Assembly: GCF_003852525.1 (NCBI RefSeq)
Contig: NZ_QAJL01000003.1
Coordinates: forward strand, 737,343-801,342
From: Pedobacter sp. KBW06
GTDB lineage: Bacteria; Bacteroidota; Bacteroidia; Sphingobacteriales; Sphingobacteriaceae
Length of the DNA: 64,000 nucleotides
Direction of reading: 5' to 3'
The position numbers and the translations under genes were made by a program. Each line of letters begins with the position of its first letter. The stretch's first letter is position 1. Below the pieces are notes generated by a model. That model was not told the origin of the DNA. It searched no databases and saw nothing but the letters and a program-made list of their open reading frames with translations. Of the stretch, positions 45,392 to 54,280 are shown piece after piece.

Positions 45392-46630
45392 TTAATGCTG
45401 AATGTTTTCTGTCATTTTAATAAAGCTTTCACTGTCTACCAGATAAGCGGCATTTTTACTGATGTTCCAGGTACTGATGTCCTGATTGACCTGGACCATT
45501 CCCCCGATGGTGATGCCGGCATCCAGCACTTTAGGAAGGAACACATTGCCCTCCTTCTTAAAGACCACACGTTTATTTCCCACCGAAAGCACCGCAGGCT
45601 CCGGCAACCACCAGGAAGCCTTCAATAACACCGGAATCCTGGCCGTCAGCAGTTGTCCCGGCTTAATTGTCGGATTCGCGAGATAGGCCCTGGCAATGGT
45701 AAAATTTTCTCCGTTTTTAAAAGTCGGCTGAATGAGGCCAATCTCTGCGGCCTGACTTTCCGACTTATCCGCGGTCTTGTAAAAAATGAACTTTTTACCC
45801 TTTTTAATGTGTGCTGCAAAGGCTGCTTTCAATGAAAACTCCGCCACCAGGCGATCTGAACTGTAAATGGTAAACAAAGAAGCCCCCGCACTTACGTACT
45901 GACCTTCCCTTAACAACACAGGCGAAGCCACAGGTACCCCCGCAGGACTGGCTGCTGCCGCAGCAGAAGCCCCTCCCATCTCAGCCATACCATCACCACC
46001 TGAAGACGCAGCAGCCGAAGGAGCCGGGGGGGAAGTGGCTATAGCTGCTGCTGTTTTCTCCAGGATATATCCTGAGGTATTGCTGTATACCGGAATCCGG
46101 TAACCTGGTTTACCTGTTTTTAATAAATTACTGATTCCGGATGGGGTCATCCCCAAAAGGATCAGGCGCTGTTTTCCCTGCGCAAGCATCAGCGGATCAT
46201 TCCCGCTCCGGTGGATGAACAACAATTCCTGTTGTGCCGCAGCCAGGTCCGGCGAATAAATCTCCATGATCAGCTGTCCCTTTTTAACGGGCTGGTAATT
46301 GTATTTGACCCATAAACGCTCTATCCTTCCGCTCACCTTACTGGAGATGTTGTTCTGGTTTCTTGCGTCGTAATTCATCACTCCCTGAACTTCTTCGGTA
46401 AAGATTTTAGCCCCGTATTCTGCCTTAATTACCGGCAAAGCAGAGACCACCTGCTCATTGGAAGGTTTCAGTAAATGAGAAAGGTTGCTATCAATCTTTA
46501 CCGCACCCGGATCATGATGCGCTCCTTTTTTCTCTTTACAGGCGCTGATCAATAGAATTCCTGCCGCTCCCAATATCATAAAACCCCGGAAGGCTGAAGC
46601 TCCGCGCCTAACGATATAATTCTTTCTCAT
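45392..46630 (-). CDS. CusB-type periplasmic adaptor with low-complexity insert
   Basis: The 412-residue lipoprotein (ILLISAC, Cys31) lacks an HMBD but has the adaptor core: NISSKVSGRIERLWVKYNYQPVKKGQLIMEIYSPDLAAAQQELL, VYSNTSGYILEK and REGQYVSAGASLFTIYS. Between the last two lies an Ala/Ser/Pro/Gly-rich insert of about 45 residues (192-236) with GMAEMGG in it. The first codons overlap the end of the TolC-family gene by 23 bases. Two adaptors with different N-termini may form a mixed hexamer or act at different steps (inference). Confidence 0.88.
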   Translation of the reverse strand: MRKNYIVRRGASAFRGFMILGAAGILLISACKEKKGAHHDPGAVKIDSNLSHLLKPSNEQVVSALPVIKAEYGAKIFTEEVQGVMNYDARNQNNISSKVSGRIERLWVKYNYQPVKKGQLIMEIYSPDLAAAQQELLFIHRSGNDPLMLAQGKQRLILLGMTPSGISNLLKTGKPGYRIPVYSNTSGYILEKTAAAIATSPPAPSAAASSGGDGMAEMGGASAAAAASPAGVPVASPVLLREGQYVSAGASLFTIYSSDRLVAEFSLKAAFAAHIKKGKKFIFYKTADKSESQAAEIGLIQPTFKNGENFTIARAYLANPTIKPGQLLTARIPVLLKASWWLPEPAVLSVGNKRVVFKKEGNVFLPKVLDAGITIGGMVQVNQDISTWNISKNAAYLVDSESFIKMTENIQH

Positions 46631-47861
46631 AATCTACGATCATTAAATAAAGTTTCAGTTTCTCCTCCAATACATTGTTCTGCATCATGGTTAAGGCTTC
46701 CCAGGTACCGATCACCTCCGGCAGTTCCATCTTGTTCTCCCGGTAACTGAGGAAACTTACATCCATAGTTTTCTGAAGCGTAGGAATGATCTTGTCTTCC
46801 ATCGCTTCAATTCGCTGTTGCATCGATTTAATCTCAAACTGCATCCCGTAAAGCATGCCCTGGGTTTCCTGCAGCATCGCTGATTTTTCCTTCTCCATTG
46901 CCAGCACCTCATAGGCCATACCTTTGGCTTCAGATTTATACATCTTTGAAGACCATGGGGCAATAGGAATGCTCACCATCCCCATAATGCTGAAAGCCTT
47001 GGGCATCATTTTAGTCAATGGCGACATGTGATCGAAGCGGAGTTTAAAGTCCGGGCGACTTTGTTTCTTCATCGCCTCAATGTTCAGCTTCATCGAATAA
47101 ATGCTGTAATCCATTTTTTTGATGTCCTTTCTAACCATGGCCAGACTACCCGTATCAATCATCGCCGCCGGCACATACTGAGGCTGATAAGTAGAATCTA
47201 TGGCAAAGTCCATGTTTCCGGGATTGTTCATCAGGCTGTTTAACCAGGCGCGTGACTTCGCCATATCGCCTTCCTGCATCCGGATCATGTTCCTGTTTTC
47301 CTCAATCTTTGCTGAAGCTTTGTAAACACTGCCCAGTTTCGACTGGTTGTAAGGATACCTGATCTCCTCGATCTTTTTCATTGTTTGCATGATCTTCTCA
47401 TTTTTCTGCAAAACGGAGATCTTCTGAAGGGCAATCAGCCAGGTAAAGTACAGGCGTTTGGCCTGTGCCTTATACTCGTTCAGGGTCACTCCCCTCGTCG
47501 CATTTTCGACATTGCCTTTAGATTCGATGAACTTGCGGTTGGCATTGAGCTTCACCGGATTGGGGATGTCCTGTTCAAACTGAACCATGACCGATCCCTT
47601 GTCGCGGTCGTCCATCATCATCTGCCCGGGATAAGGCGTCATAAAGGTCCCTACCCCAACCATTGGCGCCATCCACGCGGTGGCGGCTTTACCGAGGTGT
47701 TTATAGCTTTCTGCTTTCAATCCGTAAGACTGTAACAGTAAATTATTCTGGTCAATCCTGTTCAGGATGGTATCCAGTGAAAGGACTGGTTTTTGCTGCG
47801 CCACCGAATAAAAGGGAAGCAGGCAAATCAGCCATACGATTCTCTTAATGTTGTACATCAT
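46608..47861 (-). CDS. TolC-family outer-membrane channel of the Cus system
   Basis: The protein of about 417 residues has a signal peptide (IVWLICLLPFYSVAQ) and two coiled-coil repeats of the OEP type (LNEYKAQAKRLYFTWLIALQKI, MYKSEAKGMAYEVLAMEKEKSAMLQE). It would be the exit duct of the CusCBA pump. Upstream starts read MENWRC...; the ATG pair at 47861/47858 is preferred because GGAGG stands just before it, a rare clear Shine-Dalgarno in this window. The start overlaps the end of the pump gene by 17 bases. Confidence 0.87.
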   Translation of the reverse strand: MMYNIKRIVWLICLLPFYSVAQQKPVLSLDTILNRIDQNNLLLQSYGLKAESYKHLGKAATAWMAPMVGVGTFMTPYPGQMMMDDRDKGSVMVQFEQDIPNPVKLNANRKFIESKGNVENATRGVTLNEYKAQAKRLYFTWLIALQKISVLQKNEKIMQTMKKIEEIRYPYNQSKLGSVYKASAKIEENRNMIRMQEGDMAKSRAWLNSLMNNPGNMDFAIDSTYQPQYVPAAMIDTGSLAMVRKDIKKMDYSIYSMKLNIEAMKKQSRPDFKLRFDHMSPLTKMMPKAFSIMGMVSIPIAPWSSKMYKSEAKGMAYEVLAMEKEKSAMLQETQGMLYGMQFEIKSMQQRIEAMEDKIIPTLQKTMDVSFLSYRENKMELPEVIGTWEALTMMQNNVLEEKLKLYLMIVDYEKELYR

Positions 47862-49782
47862 GCACCTCCAGTTTTCCATATTTTCTCAATTCGTATTCTT
47901 TAGACATCAGAAAGATCAGCGGCGTCACCAACAGGATGTGTGTGGAAGAAGTCAGGACCCCTCCGATCATCGGCAATACGATGGGCTGCATTACATCTAC
48001 CCCCACTCCTGTGGCCCATAACACGGGTACCAATCCAAAGAGCGACACACAAACGGTCATCAGTTTTGGTCTTAACCTTCTTGCCGCACCGAAAATCACA
48101 TATTCTCTTAAATCTGCTTTGGTAATCGTTTCGCTGGAATTTCCTTTTAATTTGATCAGCTGCTGCATGGCATCATTGAGGTAGATGACCATCACAATTC
48201 CCGTCTCGACAGCGATCCCAAACAGGGCGATAAAACCTACTGCTACCCCAACGGAAAGGTTGACATCCCAGAACCAGATCATATACGCTCCGCCGATTAA
48301 GGCAAAAGGAACGGTAATCAGACTCAGGAAAGCTTCCCTGATGGAATGAAAAGCAAAATATAAAGAGAAGAAAATGATCACCAGCACTACCGGAGCAATC
48401 CACATCAGGGTTTGTTTCCCTCTGATCAGGTTTTCATACTGTCCGCTCCATTCCAGGAAATAACCTTCAGGAAGCATTCCTTTTTCTTTGTTCAGCTTCT
48501 CCATGGCATCCTGAACAGTACTTCCCAAATCTCTGTCCCTTACGTTAAACATCACTGCTCCACGAAGGATGGCGTTATCAGAACTGATCATTGGCGGACC
48601 ATCTTCAAACTTCACATCAGCCACTGCCGAAAGCGGTACTTCTCCAAACCCTTTGGATTGTACCGGAATGCGCTTGATCCGCTCCACACTATTTCTGTAT
48701 TCCTGGGCCAGGCGGACACTGATCGAAAAGCGCTGACGCCCTTCAATCGTATTGCCAATGGTGGCCCCACCCAATGCCGTTTCCACGATCTGGTTTACAT
48801 CATCTACATTCAGTCCATAACGGGCCAGTTCCTCACGCTTCACATCGATAGAAAGGTATTTTCCACCCGTAATCGGCTCTACAAAAAGGTCACTTACCCC
48901 TGCAGTACCTTCCAATGCGGCCTTTACACGTTCAGAAACGGAAGCAATGGTATCCAGGTTTTGTCCGAAAACCTTAATCCCTACATCTGTACGGATTCCG
49001 GTAGCCAGCATATTGATCCTGTTGATGATGGGCTGTGTCCAGCCATTCACCACTCCCGGGATTTGCAGTTTGGCATCCAGCTCATTGATGATGTCTTTTT
49101 TAGTAATCCCTTCCCTCCATTCTTTTTTAGGCTTCAGGGTAATGATCGTTTCGATCATACTGATCGGGGAATTATCGGTTGCCGTATTGGCACGTCCTGC
49201 TTTTCCTAAAACCTTATCTACTTCCGGAACAGATTTAATGATCTTATCCTGCACCTGCAGGATCCTTTTTGCTTCTGCATTGGAAACATCCGGTAAGGTA
49301 ACCGGCATAAAAAGTATGCTTTGTTCATCCAGAGGAGGAATAAATTCTGTTCCCAGGTTTTTCAATAAGGGAATGGTGATCAGCAAGGCGATGATATTTA
49401 CCGCCAAAGTTGTTTTTCTCCAATTTAAAACCACCCTGATGACTGGCTCATACACCTTTTCCAGCACCCTGTTTACAGGATTCGCATTGTCCGGTCTGAA
49501 TTTACCCTTCATAAAGAAAGAGATCAGCACCGGTGCAAGGGTAATCACCAGCAAGGCATCGACGATCATGATGAAAGTCTTGGTGAAGGCCAGTGGATGG
49601 AATAATTTCCCCTCCTGCCCTGTCAGCATAAATACCGGAAGGAAAGAGGTGATGATGATGACCGTGGCAAAGAACACGCCCCTGGACACCTGTTTACTGG
49701 ATTTGGTGATCACCGCAAGGCGCTCTTCTTCCGTAATCCAATCCGGAGATTTACGGAATCTGTTTTTTATCCACTTGATCAT
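47845..49782 (-). CDS. cusA: CusA-type RND pump, C-terminal part (TM5-TM12)
   Basis: The 645 residues start with a short amphipathic/charged lead (MIKWIKNRFRKSPDWITEEERLAVITKSS) and then TM5 (RGVFFATVIIITSFLPVFML), QEGKLFHPLAFTKTF with TM6, TM7, the second porter domain and TM8-TM12 ending ILLVTPLIFLM. The conserved loop GTEFIPPLDEQSILFMPVTLP is present. No residue block of the usual pump seems missing between this and the upstream gene. Its ATG overlaps the TGA of that gene (ATGA), so translation is coupled. Together the two give about 1,077 residues, near the normal CusA length of about 1,050. Confidence 0.9.
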   Translation of the reverse strand: MIKWIKNRFRKSPDWITEEERLAVITKSSKQVSRGVFFATVIIITSFLPVFMLTGQEGKLFHPLAFTKTFIMIVDALLVITLAPVLISFFMKGKFRPDNANPVNRVLEKVYEPVIRVVLNWRKTTLAVNIIALLITIPLLKNLGTEFIPPLDEQSILFMPVTLPDVSNAEAKRILQVQDKIIKSVPEVDKVLGKAGRANTATDNSPISMIETIITLKPKKEWREGITKKDIINELDAKLQIPGVVNGWTQPIINRINMLATGIRTDVGIKVFGQNLDTIASVSERVKAALEGTAGVSDLFVEPITGGKYLSIDVKREELARYGLNVDDVNQIVETALGGATIGNTIEGRQRFSISVRLAQEYRNSVERIKRIPVQSKGFGEVPLSAVADVKFEDGPPMISSDNAILRGAVMFNVRDRDLGSTVQDAMEKLNKEKGMLPEGYFLEWSGQYENLIRGKQTLMWIAPVVLVIIFFSLYFAFHSIREAFLSLITVPFALIGGAYMIWFWDVNLSVGVAVGFIALFGIAVETGIVMVIYLNDAMQQLIKLKGNSSETITKADLREYVIFGAARRLRPKLMTVCVSLFGLVPVLWATGVGVDVMQPIVLPMIGGVLTSSTHILLVTPLIFLMSKEYELRKYGKLEVHDVQH

Positions 49783-51077
49783 GATTCAGTTATTTTTTGT
49801 TGATCCTGTTCCCAGATCGCATAGCGCTCTGCAAGATGTTTATATGCGTTTTCACTCATGATAATTCCATTGTCGACAATGACACCAATGGCCAGTGCAA
49901 TTCCGGTCAGTGACATGATGTTAGAGGAAATATCAAAAGCATTCAGCAGGATGAAACTCGCTGCAATGGTGATCGGGATCTGAATGATGATGCTCAATGC
50001 GCTTCTCCAGTGGAAAAGGAAAATGATCACAATGATCGAGACGACGATCATTTCTTCAATCAGCGTATGGGTGATGGAATCTACCGCTTCACTGATCAAC
50101 TCCCCACGGTCGTAGACAATATCGAATTTAACGCCCTTGGGCAATCCTTTCGACACTTCTTTCATTTTAGCCTTTACTTTCTCAATCACCTCGGCAGCAT
50201 TCTCACCATAACGCATCACGACAATCCCGCCTGCACGTTCCCCTTCACCGTTCTGGTCGAAAATCCCCAGCCTCGTTTCTCCGGTCATCTGTACCGTAGC
50301 CAGGTCCGAAATCCGGATCGGCGTTCCGTTCTGGTTTTTCACCGGAATGTCTGAGATTTCCTTAATTGATTTGAGGTATCCGGAAGTCTTAATGATATAG
50401 CCCATATCACTCATCTCAAACTTCCTTCCTCCGGATTCATTGTTATTGCTTCGTACCGCTGCAATCACCTCCGGGGCGGACAACTTATAATAAAGCAGTT
50501 TATTTGGATCTATGGAGATCTGATATTGTTTCTGGAATCCTCCAAAAGAAGCAATTTCACTCACTCCGGGAACGGTTTGTAAAGCAAACTTCACATACCA
50601 GTCCTGGATGGCCCTTTGCTCTCCAAGGTCCATATCGGGGGCATCCAGGGTGTACCATAAGACGTGGCCTACCCCTGTTCCATCCGGCCCCAGCTGAGGG
50701 GCAACGCCCTCAGGCAAGGTCTTCGAAATCGTACTGATCCGCTCCAGGACCCTTTCTCTCGCCCAATAGACATCCACATCGTCTTCAAAGATGACATAGA
50801 TAAAACTCATTCCGAACATGGAAGAACCACGAACATACTTGATCTTAGGAATCCCCTGCAAATTGGTGACCAGCGGATAGGTGACCTGATCTTCGATCAG
50901 TTGCGGTGAGCGGCCCATCCATTCTGTAAATACAATCACCTGGTTTTCTGACAGGTCAGGAATCGCATCTATAGGGTTTTTCTTCACGGCATAAATGCCC
51001 CATACAAAAAGCCCCAGAGAAAGCACCAGCACAATAAACCGGTTGCGCATTGACCATTCTATAATTTTATGTACCAT
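49779..51077 (-). CDS. cusA: CusA-type RND pump, N-terminal part (TM1-TM4 and first porter domain)
   Basis: The 432 residues hold TM1, PIDAIPDLSENQVIVFTEW, FEDDVDVYWARERVLERI, PDGTGVGHVLWYTL, and then TM2-TM4. TM4 keeps the proton-relay Asp and Glu of heavy-metal RND pumps (GVIVDNGIIMSENAYKHL). The chain stops in the cytoplasmic loop after TM4 at AERYAIWEQDQQKITES. The other half begins in the overlapping gene. A half pump could not work alone, so both halves must assemble or the gene is broken. The copper setting suggests Cu(I)/Ag(I) as cargo. Confidence 0.9.
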   Translation of the reverse strand: MVHKIIEWSMRNRFIVLVLSLGLFVWGIYAVKKNPIDAIPDLSENQVIVFTEWMGRSPQLIEDQVTYPLVTNLQGIPKIKYVRGSSMFGMSFIYVIFEDDVDVYWARERVLERISTISKTLPEGVAPQLGPDGTGVGHVLWYTLDAPDMDLGEQRAIQDWYVKFALQTVPGVSEIASFGGFQKQYQISIDPNKLLYYKLSAPEVIAAVRSNNNESGGRKFEMSDMGYIIKTSGYLKSIKEISDIPVKNQNGTPIRISDLATVQMTGETRLGIFDQNGEGERAGGIVVMRYGENAAEVIEKVKAKMKEVSKGLPKGVKFDIVYDRGELISEAVDSITHTLIEEMIVVSIIVIIFLFHWRSALSIIIQIPITIAASFILLNAFDISSNIMSLTGIALAIGVIVDNGIIMSENAYKHLAERYAIWEQDQQKITES

Positions 51078-51115
51078 TTTTTTATTTTAATGATGCTGAG
51101 ATCAACAATCTGGAA

Positions 51116-51484
51116 CTAGTGTTTTTTCTGGCCTTTAACGGGAAGCTTTTCTTCTCCTTCACGCTCATACTGGCAACATCCGTGAAGCTTGTTATATGCT
51201 TCATCGCTGGCTTTATACTTTTGGGTATCGTAACCCACAGCTGCTACTTTTTGCTGTATCTGGTCGTTGCTGATGACAGCAGAATCATAGCTTACCTTTA
51301 ATACTTTTGTTTCCGGGCTCCAGTTTGCCGCAGTCACTCCAGGCACTTTAAGCGCAGTTTCTATCTTTTTTTTACACATGGTACAGTTACCACGCACTTT
51401 AATACTGTCTATTTTGGATTGTGCAAATACAGCAACGCTCAGGAAGGTCAATACGACCGCCGATAGGAATCTCAATGATTTCAT
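51116..51484 (-). CDS. Secreted heavy-metal-associated (HMA) domain protein
   Basis: The 122-residue precursor has a signal peptide (LRFLSAVVLTFLSVAVFAQ) and one ferredoxin-like HMA domain with metal motif GNCTMCKKK (Cys-x-x-Cys). The fold is complete through VSYDSAVISNDQIQQKVAAVGYDT. A tail adds HGCC and KKH, possible further ligands. It is periplasmic, just upstream of the split pump, so it may deliver Cu(I) to CusB/CusA as CusF does in E. coli (inference). Confidence 0.9.
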   Translation of the reverse strand: MKSLRFLSAVVLTFLSVAVFAQSKIDSIKVRGNCTMCKKKIETALKVPGVTAANWSPETKVLKVSYDSAVISNDQIQQKVAAVGYDTQKYKASDEAYNKLHGCCQYEREGEEKLPVKGQKKH

Positions 51485-51581
51485 AATAATGGTTATTTAA
51501 GAAAATGGGTTTAATAAAAAATGGGTTACGACTACATCATAACCAGGACGCGAACGCGTCGGGAAACAAAAGAAAAGGGTA

Positions 51582-51986
51582 TTATATTCTGTAGGTACAG
51601 TTTTTCAGGAAGACGGGAATTTTATTGCCCTCAGGAGGTGCATTACTCAATGCTTCCCTGGTAATTTTGATCGGAACCTGGGGTTGGTAATTGATGAATA
51701 AGGCAGGCAAAATCACCGCAGATAAGGCCGCGTTAAACTCATAAACCGGAATATTGGTTTTCTGAGATTTGTCTACTTTGGGCTGTTGTTTTTCATCCTC
51801 ACAGCAGGATTTCGCCTTGGATTTTGGCGTTCCTTTAGGCATTCCGCAAAGACCACAGTTGCCTTTATCCGGCTGATCTAAACCCCAGCTCACCAACTCC
51901 CCCATGCAATAATGGAAGTGCAGCGTCGCCCCACTGGAAACACCCAGATAGAAGACAGCAAGTATGGTTAACAGAGTTCTTTTCAT
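51582..51986 (-). CDS. HYC_CC_PP family protein
   Basis: The 134-residue protein has a signal-like N-terminus (LLTILAVFYLGVSSGATLHF) and the three marks that name this Bacteroidota family: HYC in FHYCMGELVSW, CC in KSCCEDE and PP in SNAPPEGNKIPVFLKNCTYRI. There is also CGLCGMPKG. The ligands are typical for Cu(I) or other thiophilic metals; its role is not established. It lies upstream of the HMA protein and pump on the same strand. Confidence 0.85.
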   Translation of the reverse strand: MKRTLLTILAVFYLGVSSGATLHFHYCMGELVSWGLDQPDKGNCGLCGMPKGTPKSKAKSCCEDEKQQPKVDKSQKTNIPVYEFNAALSAVILPALFINYQPQVPIKITREALSNAPPEGNKIPVFLKNCTYRI

Positions 51987-52060
51987 TTAAGGTTCAAAGT
52001 TTGAAAATTAACGGCTTATATTTTTATATAATTATGGGATTATTTTATAAAATTCTGAGC

Positions 52061-53020
52061 TCAGGGAATCAAAATGATCTTTCCTGTACTCTTTCTGCTC
52101 TCCAGGAAATCATGGGCAGCTTTGCCATCAGAAAGTTTAAAGGCAGTCGGCTCCGGCAAAACGATTTGTTTGGTCCTGATCCATTCGAACAGCTGTCCGG
52201 CTCTTTTTATACGTTCCGTTCTGGAAGTCAGATAGCTCCACAGGTCTCCGCCGGTAAGTGTTTTAGAACCGTCCATCAGCATTCTCGGGTCGACAAAAGC
52301 AGGATCACCTCCACTCATTCCAAAAAACACGACCTGTCCGCATTCTTTTGTGACTTCAAAGCTATCAGACAAGGTACTGCCGATACTGTCATAGACCACA
52401 TCCACCGCTCCTACTGCCCCGTTCAGCACTTGTGCCTTCCAGTCATCCCCATATAAATAGACCTGATCCGCACCATTCTGAATGGCAATTTCGGCCTTCT
52501 CCCGGGAAGAAGTCAAACCAATCACGGTGGCTCCGGAAATCCTGGCAATCTGCGTGAGCAATTGTCCTACTCCTCCTGCTACTGCATGGATCAGCACCTT
52601 TTCTCCTGCTTTTACCAGATGACTGTCGCTCGCCAGGTATTGTGCAGTAAGGCCTTGCAAGAGTACCGCAGCGGCAGTTTCAAAATCAATATCGTCAGGA
52701 AGCGGGAGTGCATGACTGACCGGCAGCGCCACATATTCTGCATTGGCAAAAGGGACATCAGCAAAAGCCACCCGATCGCCGGCTTTAAATTCCGGATGTC
52801 CGTTGGCATCAATCACCATACCGGCCCCTTCATAACCGGCAATAAACGGAGGTTGCCCTTTCAGGTGATAATTTCCTTTTCTGCGATAGATATCGGCAAA
52901 ATTTAAGCCTATGGCTTTCATCTGAACCAATAACTCTCCTTCCTTCAAAACCGGATTGGGAACCTCTATGTATTCCAATACTTCGGAGCCGCCAAAGCTG
53001 GAAAATGTTAATGCCTTCAT
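52061..53020 (-). CDS. Quinone oxidoreductase-like medium-chain dehydrogenase
   Basis: The 319-residue protein opens MKALTFSSFGGSEVLEYIEVPNP and has NFADIYRRKGNY, a GroES-like domain, the nucleotide motif VAGGVGQLLTQIARISGATVIGL and VYDSIGSTLSDSF. This is the zeta-crystallin/QOR branch without catalytic zinc; members reduce quinones or enones with NADPH. Quinone reductases near copper genes may limit redox cycling, but this gene may simply be a neighbour. It follows the AraC-type gene on the same strand. Confidence 0.88.
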   Translation of the reverse strand: MKALTFSSFGGSEVLEYIEVPNPVLKEGELLVQMKAIGLNFADIYRRKGNYHLKGQPPFIAGYEGAGMVIDANGHPEFKAGDRVAFADVPFANAEYVALPVSHALPLPDDIDFETAAAVLLQGLTAQYLASDSHLVKAGEKVLIHAVAGGVGQLLTQIARISGATVIGLTSSREKAEIAIQNGADQVYLYGDDWKAQVLNGAVGAVDVVYDSIGSTLSDSFEVTKECGQVVFFGMSGGDPAFVDPRMLMDGSKTLTGGDLWSYLTSRTERIKRAGQLFEWIRTKQIVLPEPTAFKLSDGKAAHDFLESRKSTGKIILIP

Positions 53021-53085
53021 ATTAACTTTTAATGTGATCAGTTGATAGCCATGAAGGTAATCATCTCTTTTCTTAAAATATCTTT

Positions 53086-53649
53086 TTAAATTTTGTCGAT
53101 CGCCATTCGTCCCGGGCTTCCTGCAGACTTAAACTTACTCGGGGAAAGTCCCGTAATGGCTTTGAATTGAGCAGAGAGGTGTGAACTGCTGCTATAGCCC
53201 ATTTTCACAGAAATCTCATTGAGGTTCAATTCTCCATATCCGATCAGCTCCTTCACTTTTTCAATTTTCTGATAGATGATAAACTTTTCTATGGTCAGTC
53301 CTTCTGAATCAGAAAACAGGCGGCTGAGGTAGGTATAATCCCTGTTTACGCCAGAGGCGATCATACTGACCATGCTTTGATCGAGATTGGCGAGGTCAGA
53401 ATGGTGAACCAGCTCAATGATGACATTTTTTACCCGCTCTACGAGCTGATCTTTTTCTTTATCGATCAGTTCAAAGCCCAGCAATTTCAAGGAGGCCCCG
53501 ATATTTTCCAGCTGTGTTCCTTCCGGATCGGGATGAATCTGTACCGTTCCCAGGGTTATGTCAGAAACCAGAAAATTTAGTTTTTCCATTTGTTCGCGTA
53601 CCGCAACGATGCAACGGCCGCAAACCATATTTTTTACGTGTAATAACAT
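53086..53649 (-). CDS. AraC-family regulator with N-terminal HMA-like metal-binding domain
   Basis: The 187-residue protein is a fusion. Residues 1 to about 70 look like an HMA/ferredoxin-like domain (MLLHVKNMVCGRCIVAV with Cys10-x-x-Cys13, then GASLKLLGFELIDKEKD), and residues of about 85-180 are an AraC helix-turn-helix pair (YTYLSRLFSDSEGLTIEKFII, LNEISVKMGYSSSSHLSAQFKAITGLSPSKFK). It has no other ligand domain. The position between copA/copZ and cus genes suggests that it senses Cu(I) by the CxxC and activates the island (inference). Confidence 0.85.
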   Translation of the reverse strand: MLLHVKNMVCGRCIVAVREQMEKLNFLVSDITLGTVQIHPDPEGTQLENIGASLKLLGFELIDKEKDQLVERVKNVIIELVHHSDLANLDQSMVSMIASGVNRDYTYLSRLFSDSEGLTIEKFIIYQKIEKVKELIGYGELNLNEISVKMGYSSSSHLSAQFKAITGLSPSKFKSAGSPGRMAIDKI

Positions 53650-53735
53650 GAGTATTCAAGCTTGATTAAAAGTTCAATTTCAGATGATGGCAGCAGCGCG
53701 CAAATGGCCTCAGCTCCCTGAAAATCAGACTTGAA

Positions 53736-54161
53736 TCAAATCAGCAATACCCTGTTTGAAATGTAAAGCGGTGTTTTTACATAGAGTGGCGGACCGGTGT
53801 CCAGCTGCCATTTTTTAGCATTGATCAGCTTTTCTGAAAGGATTAAACCGGGAAAAGAATCCTGAATAGGGCTAAGCAAAATACTGGGCGCAGTTAATTC
53901 TACGGATGCCGTTCTTTTGATGTTTTCTTTGATCACATATTCCCCATGCTCGTCACAGCATTTGCAATCTTTATCCTGAGCACAGGATTTGCCATGTGCA
54001 CCTGATTTTGCGTGATGCCCTGCGGTGTTTTCCGACATAGCATGAGCTGTCTTTTTTTGAACAAATAAAGATTGACCAGAACAATGGAGCATGCACACAA
54101 ACAGACCTGTGGTTAACATCAGGTAAAATGCGGCAAAACTTAAAGCTCCAATTCTTTTCAT
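53736..54161 (-). CDS. Cys/His-rich secreted or membrane-anchored protein of the copper island
   Basis: The 141-residue protein has an N-terminal hydrophobic segment (AAFYLMLTTGLFVCMLHC), a metal-ligand-rich stretch with GHHAKSGAHGKSCAQDKDCK and CCDEHGEY, and a C-terminal part ending TGPPLYVKTPLYISNRVLLI. The layout (signal, Cys/His cluster, proline-containing tail) is like HYC_CC_PP and DUF6660, but the sequence is different and I do not recognise a named family. It sits between the regulator and copZ, so a metal-binding role in the periplasm is likely. Confidence 0.75.
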   Translation of the reverse strand: MKRIGALSFAAFYLMLTTGLFVCMLHCSGQSLFVQKKTAHAMSENTAGHHAKSGAHGKSCAQDKDCKCCDEHGEYVIKENIKRTASVELTAPSILLSPIQDSFPGLILSEKLINAKKWQLDTGPPLYVKTPLYISNRVLLI

Positions 54162-54280
54162 TTTAGGAATAACAAATGGCTATTGTGTTCCCTGCAAAGA
54201 TGGGAAATAAATCAGGAGAAACCTGAAGTTCAGGTTTCTCCATGTAAATTTACGACATTATACAACTAATTGTCAATGGT

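Noticed and set aside
48412..49209. 265-codon open frame on the + strand
   Set aside because: Antisense to the second porter domain of the pump; the translation has no domain character.
49775..49800. Programmed frameshift joining the two CusA halves at the A6 run
   Set aside because: In the C-half frame a TGA occurs between the A-run and the ATG, so slippage there would stop at once; coupled re-initiation at ATGA is simpler.
48947..49861. 304-codon open frame on the + strand opposite the pump genes
   Set aside because: It is antisense to well-conserved RND sequence, has no family resemblance and bridges both halves of the pump; it is a by-product of codon use.
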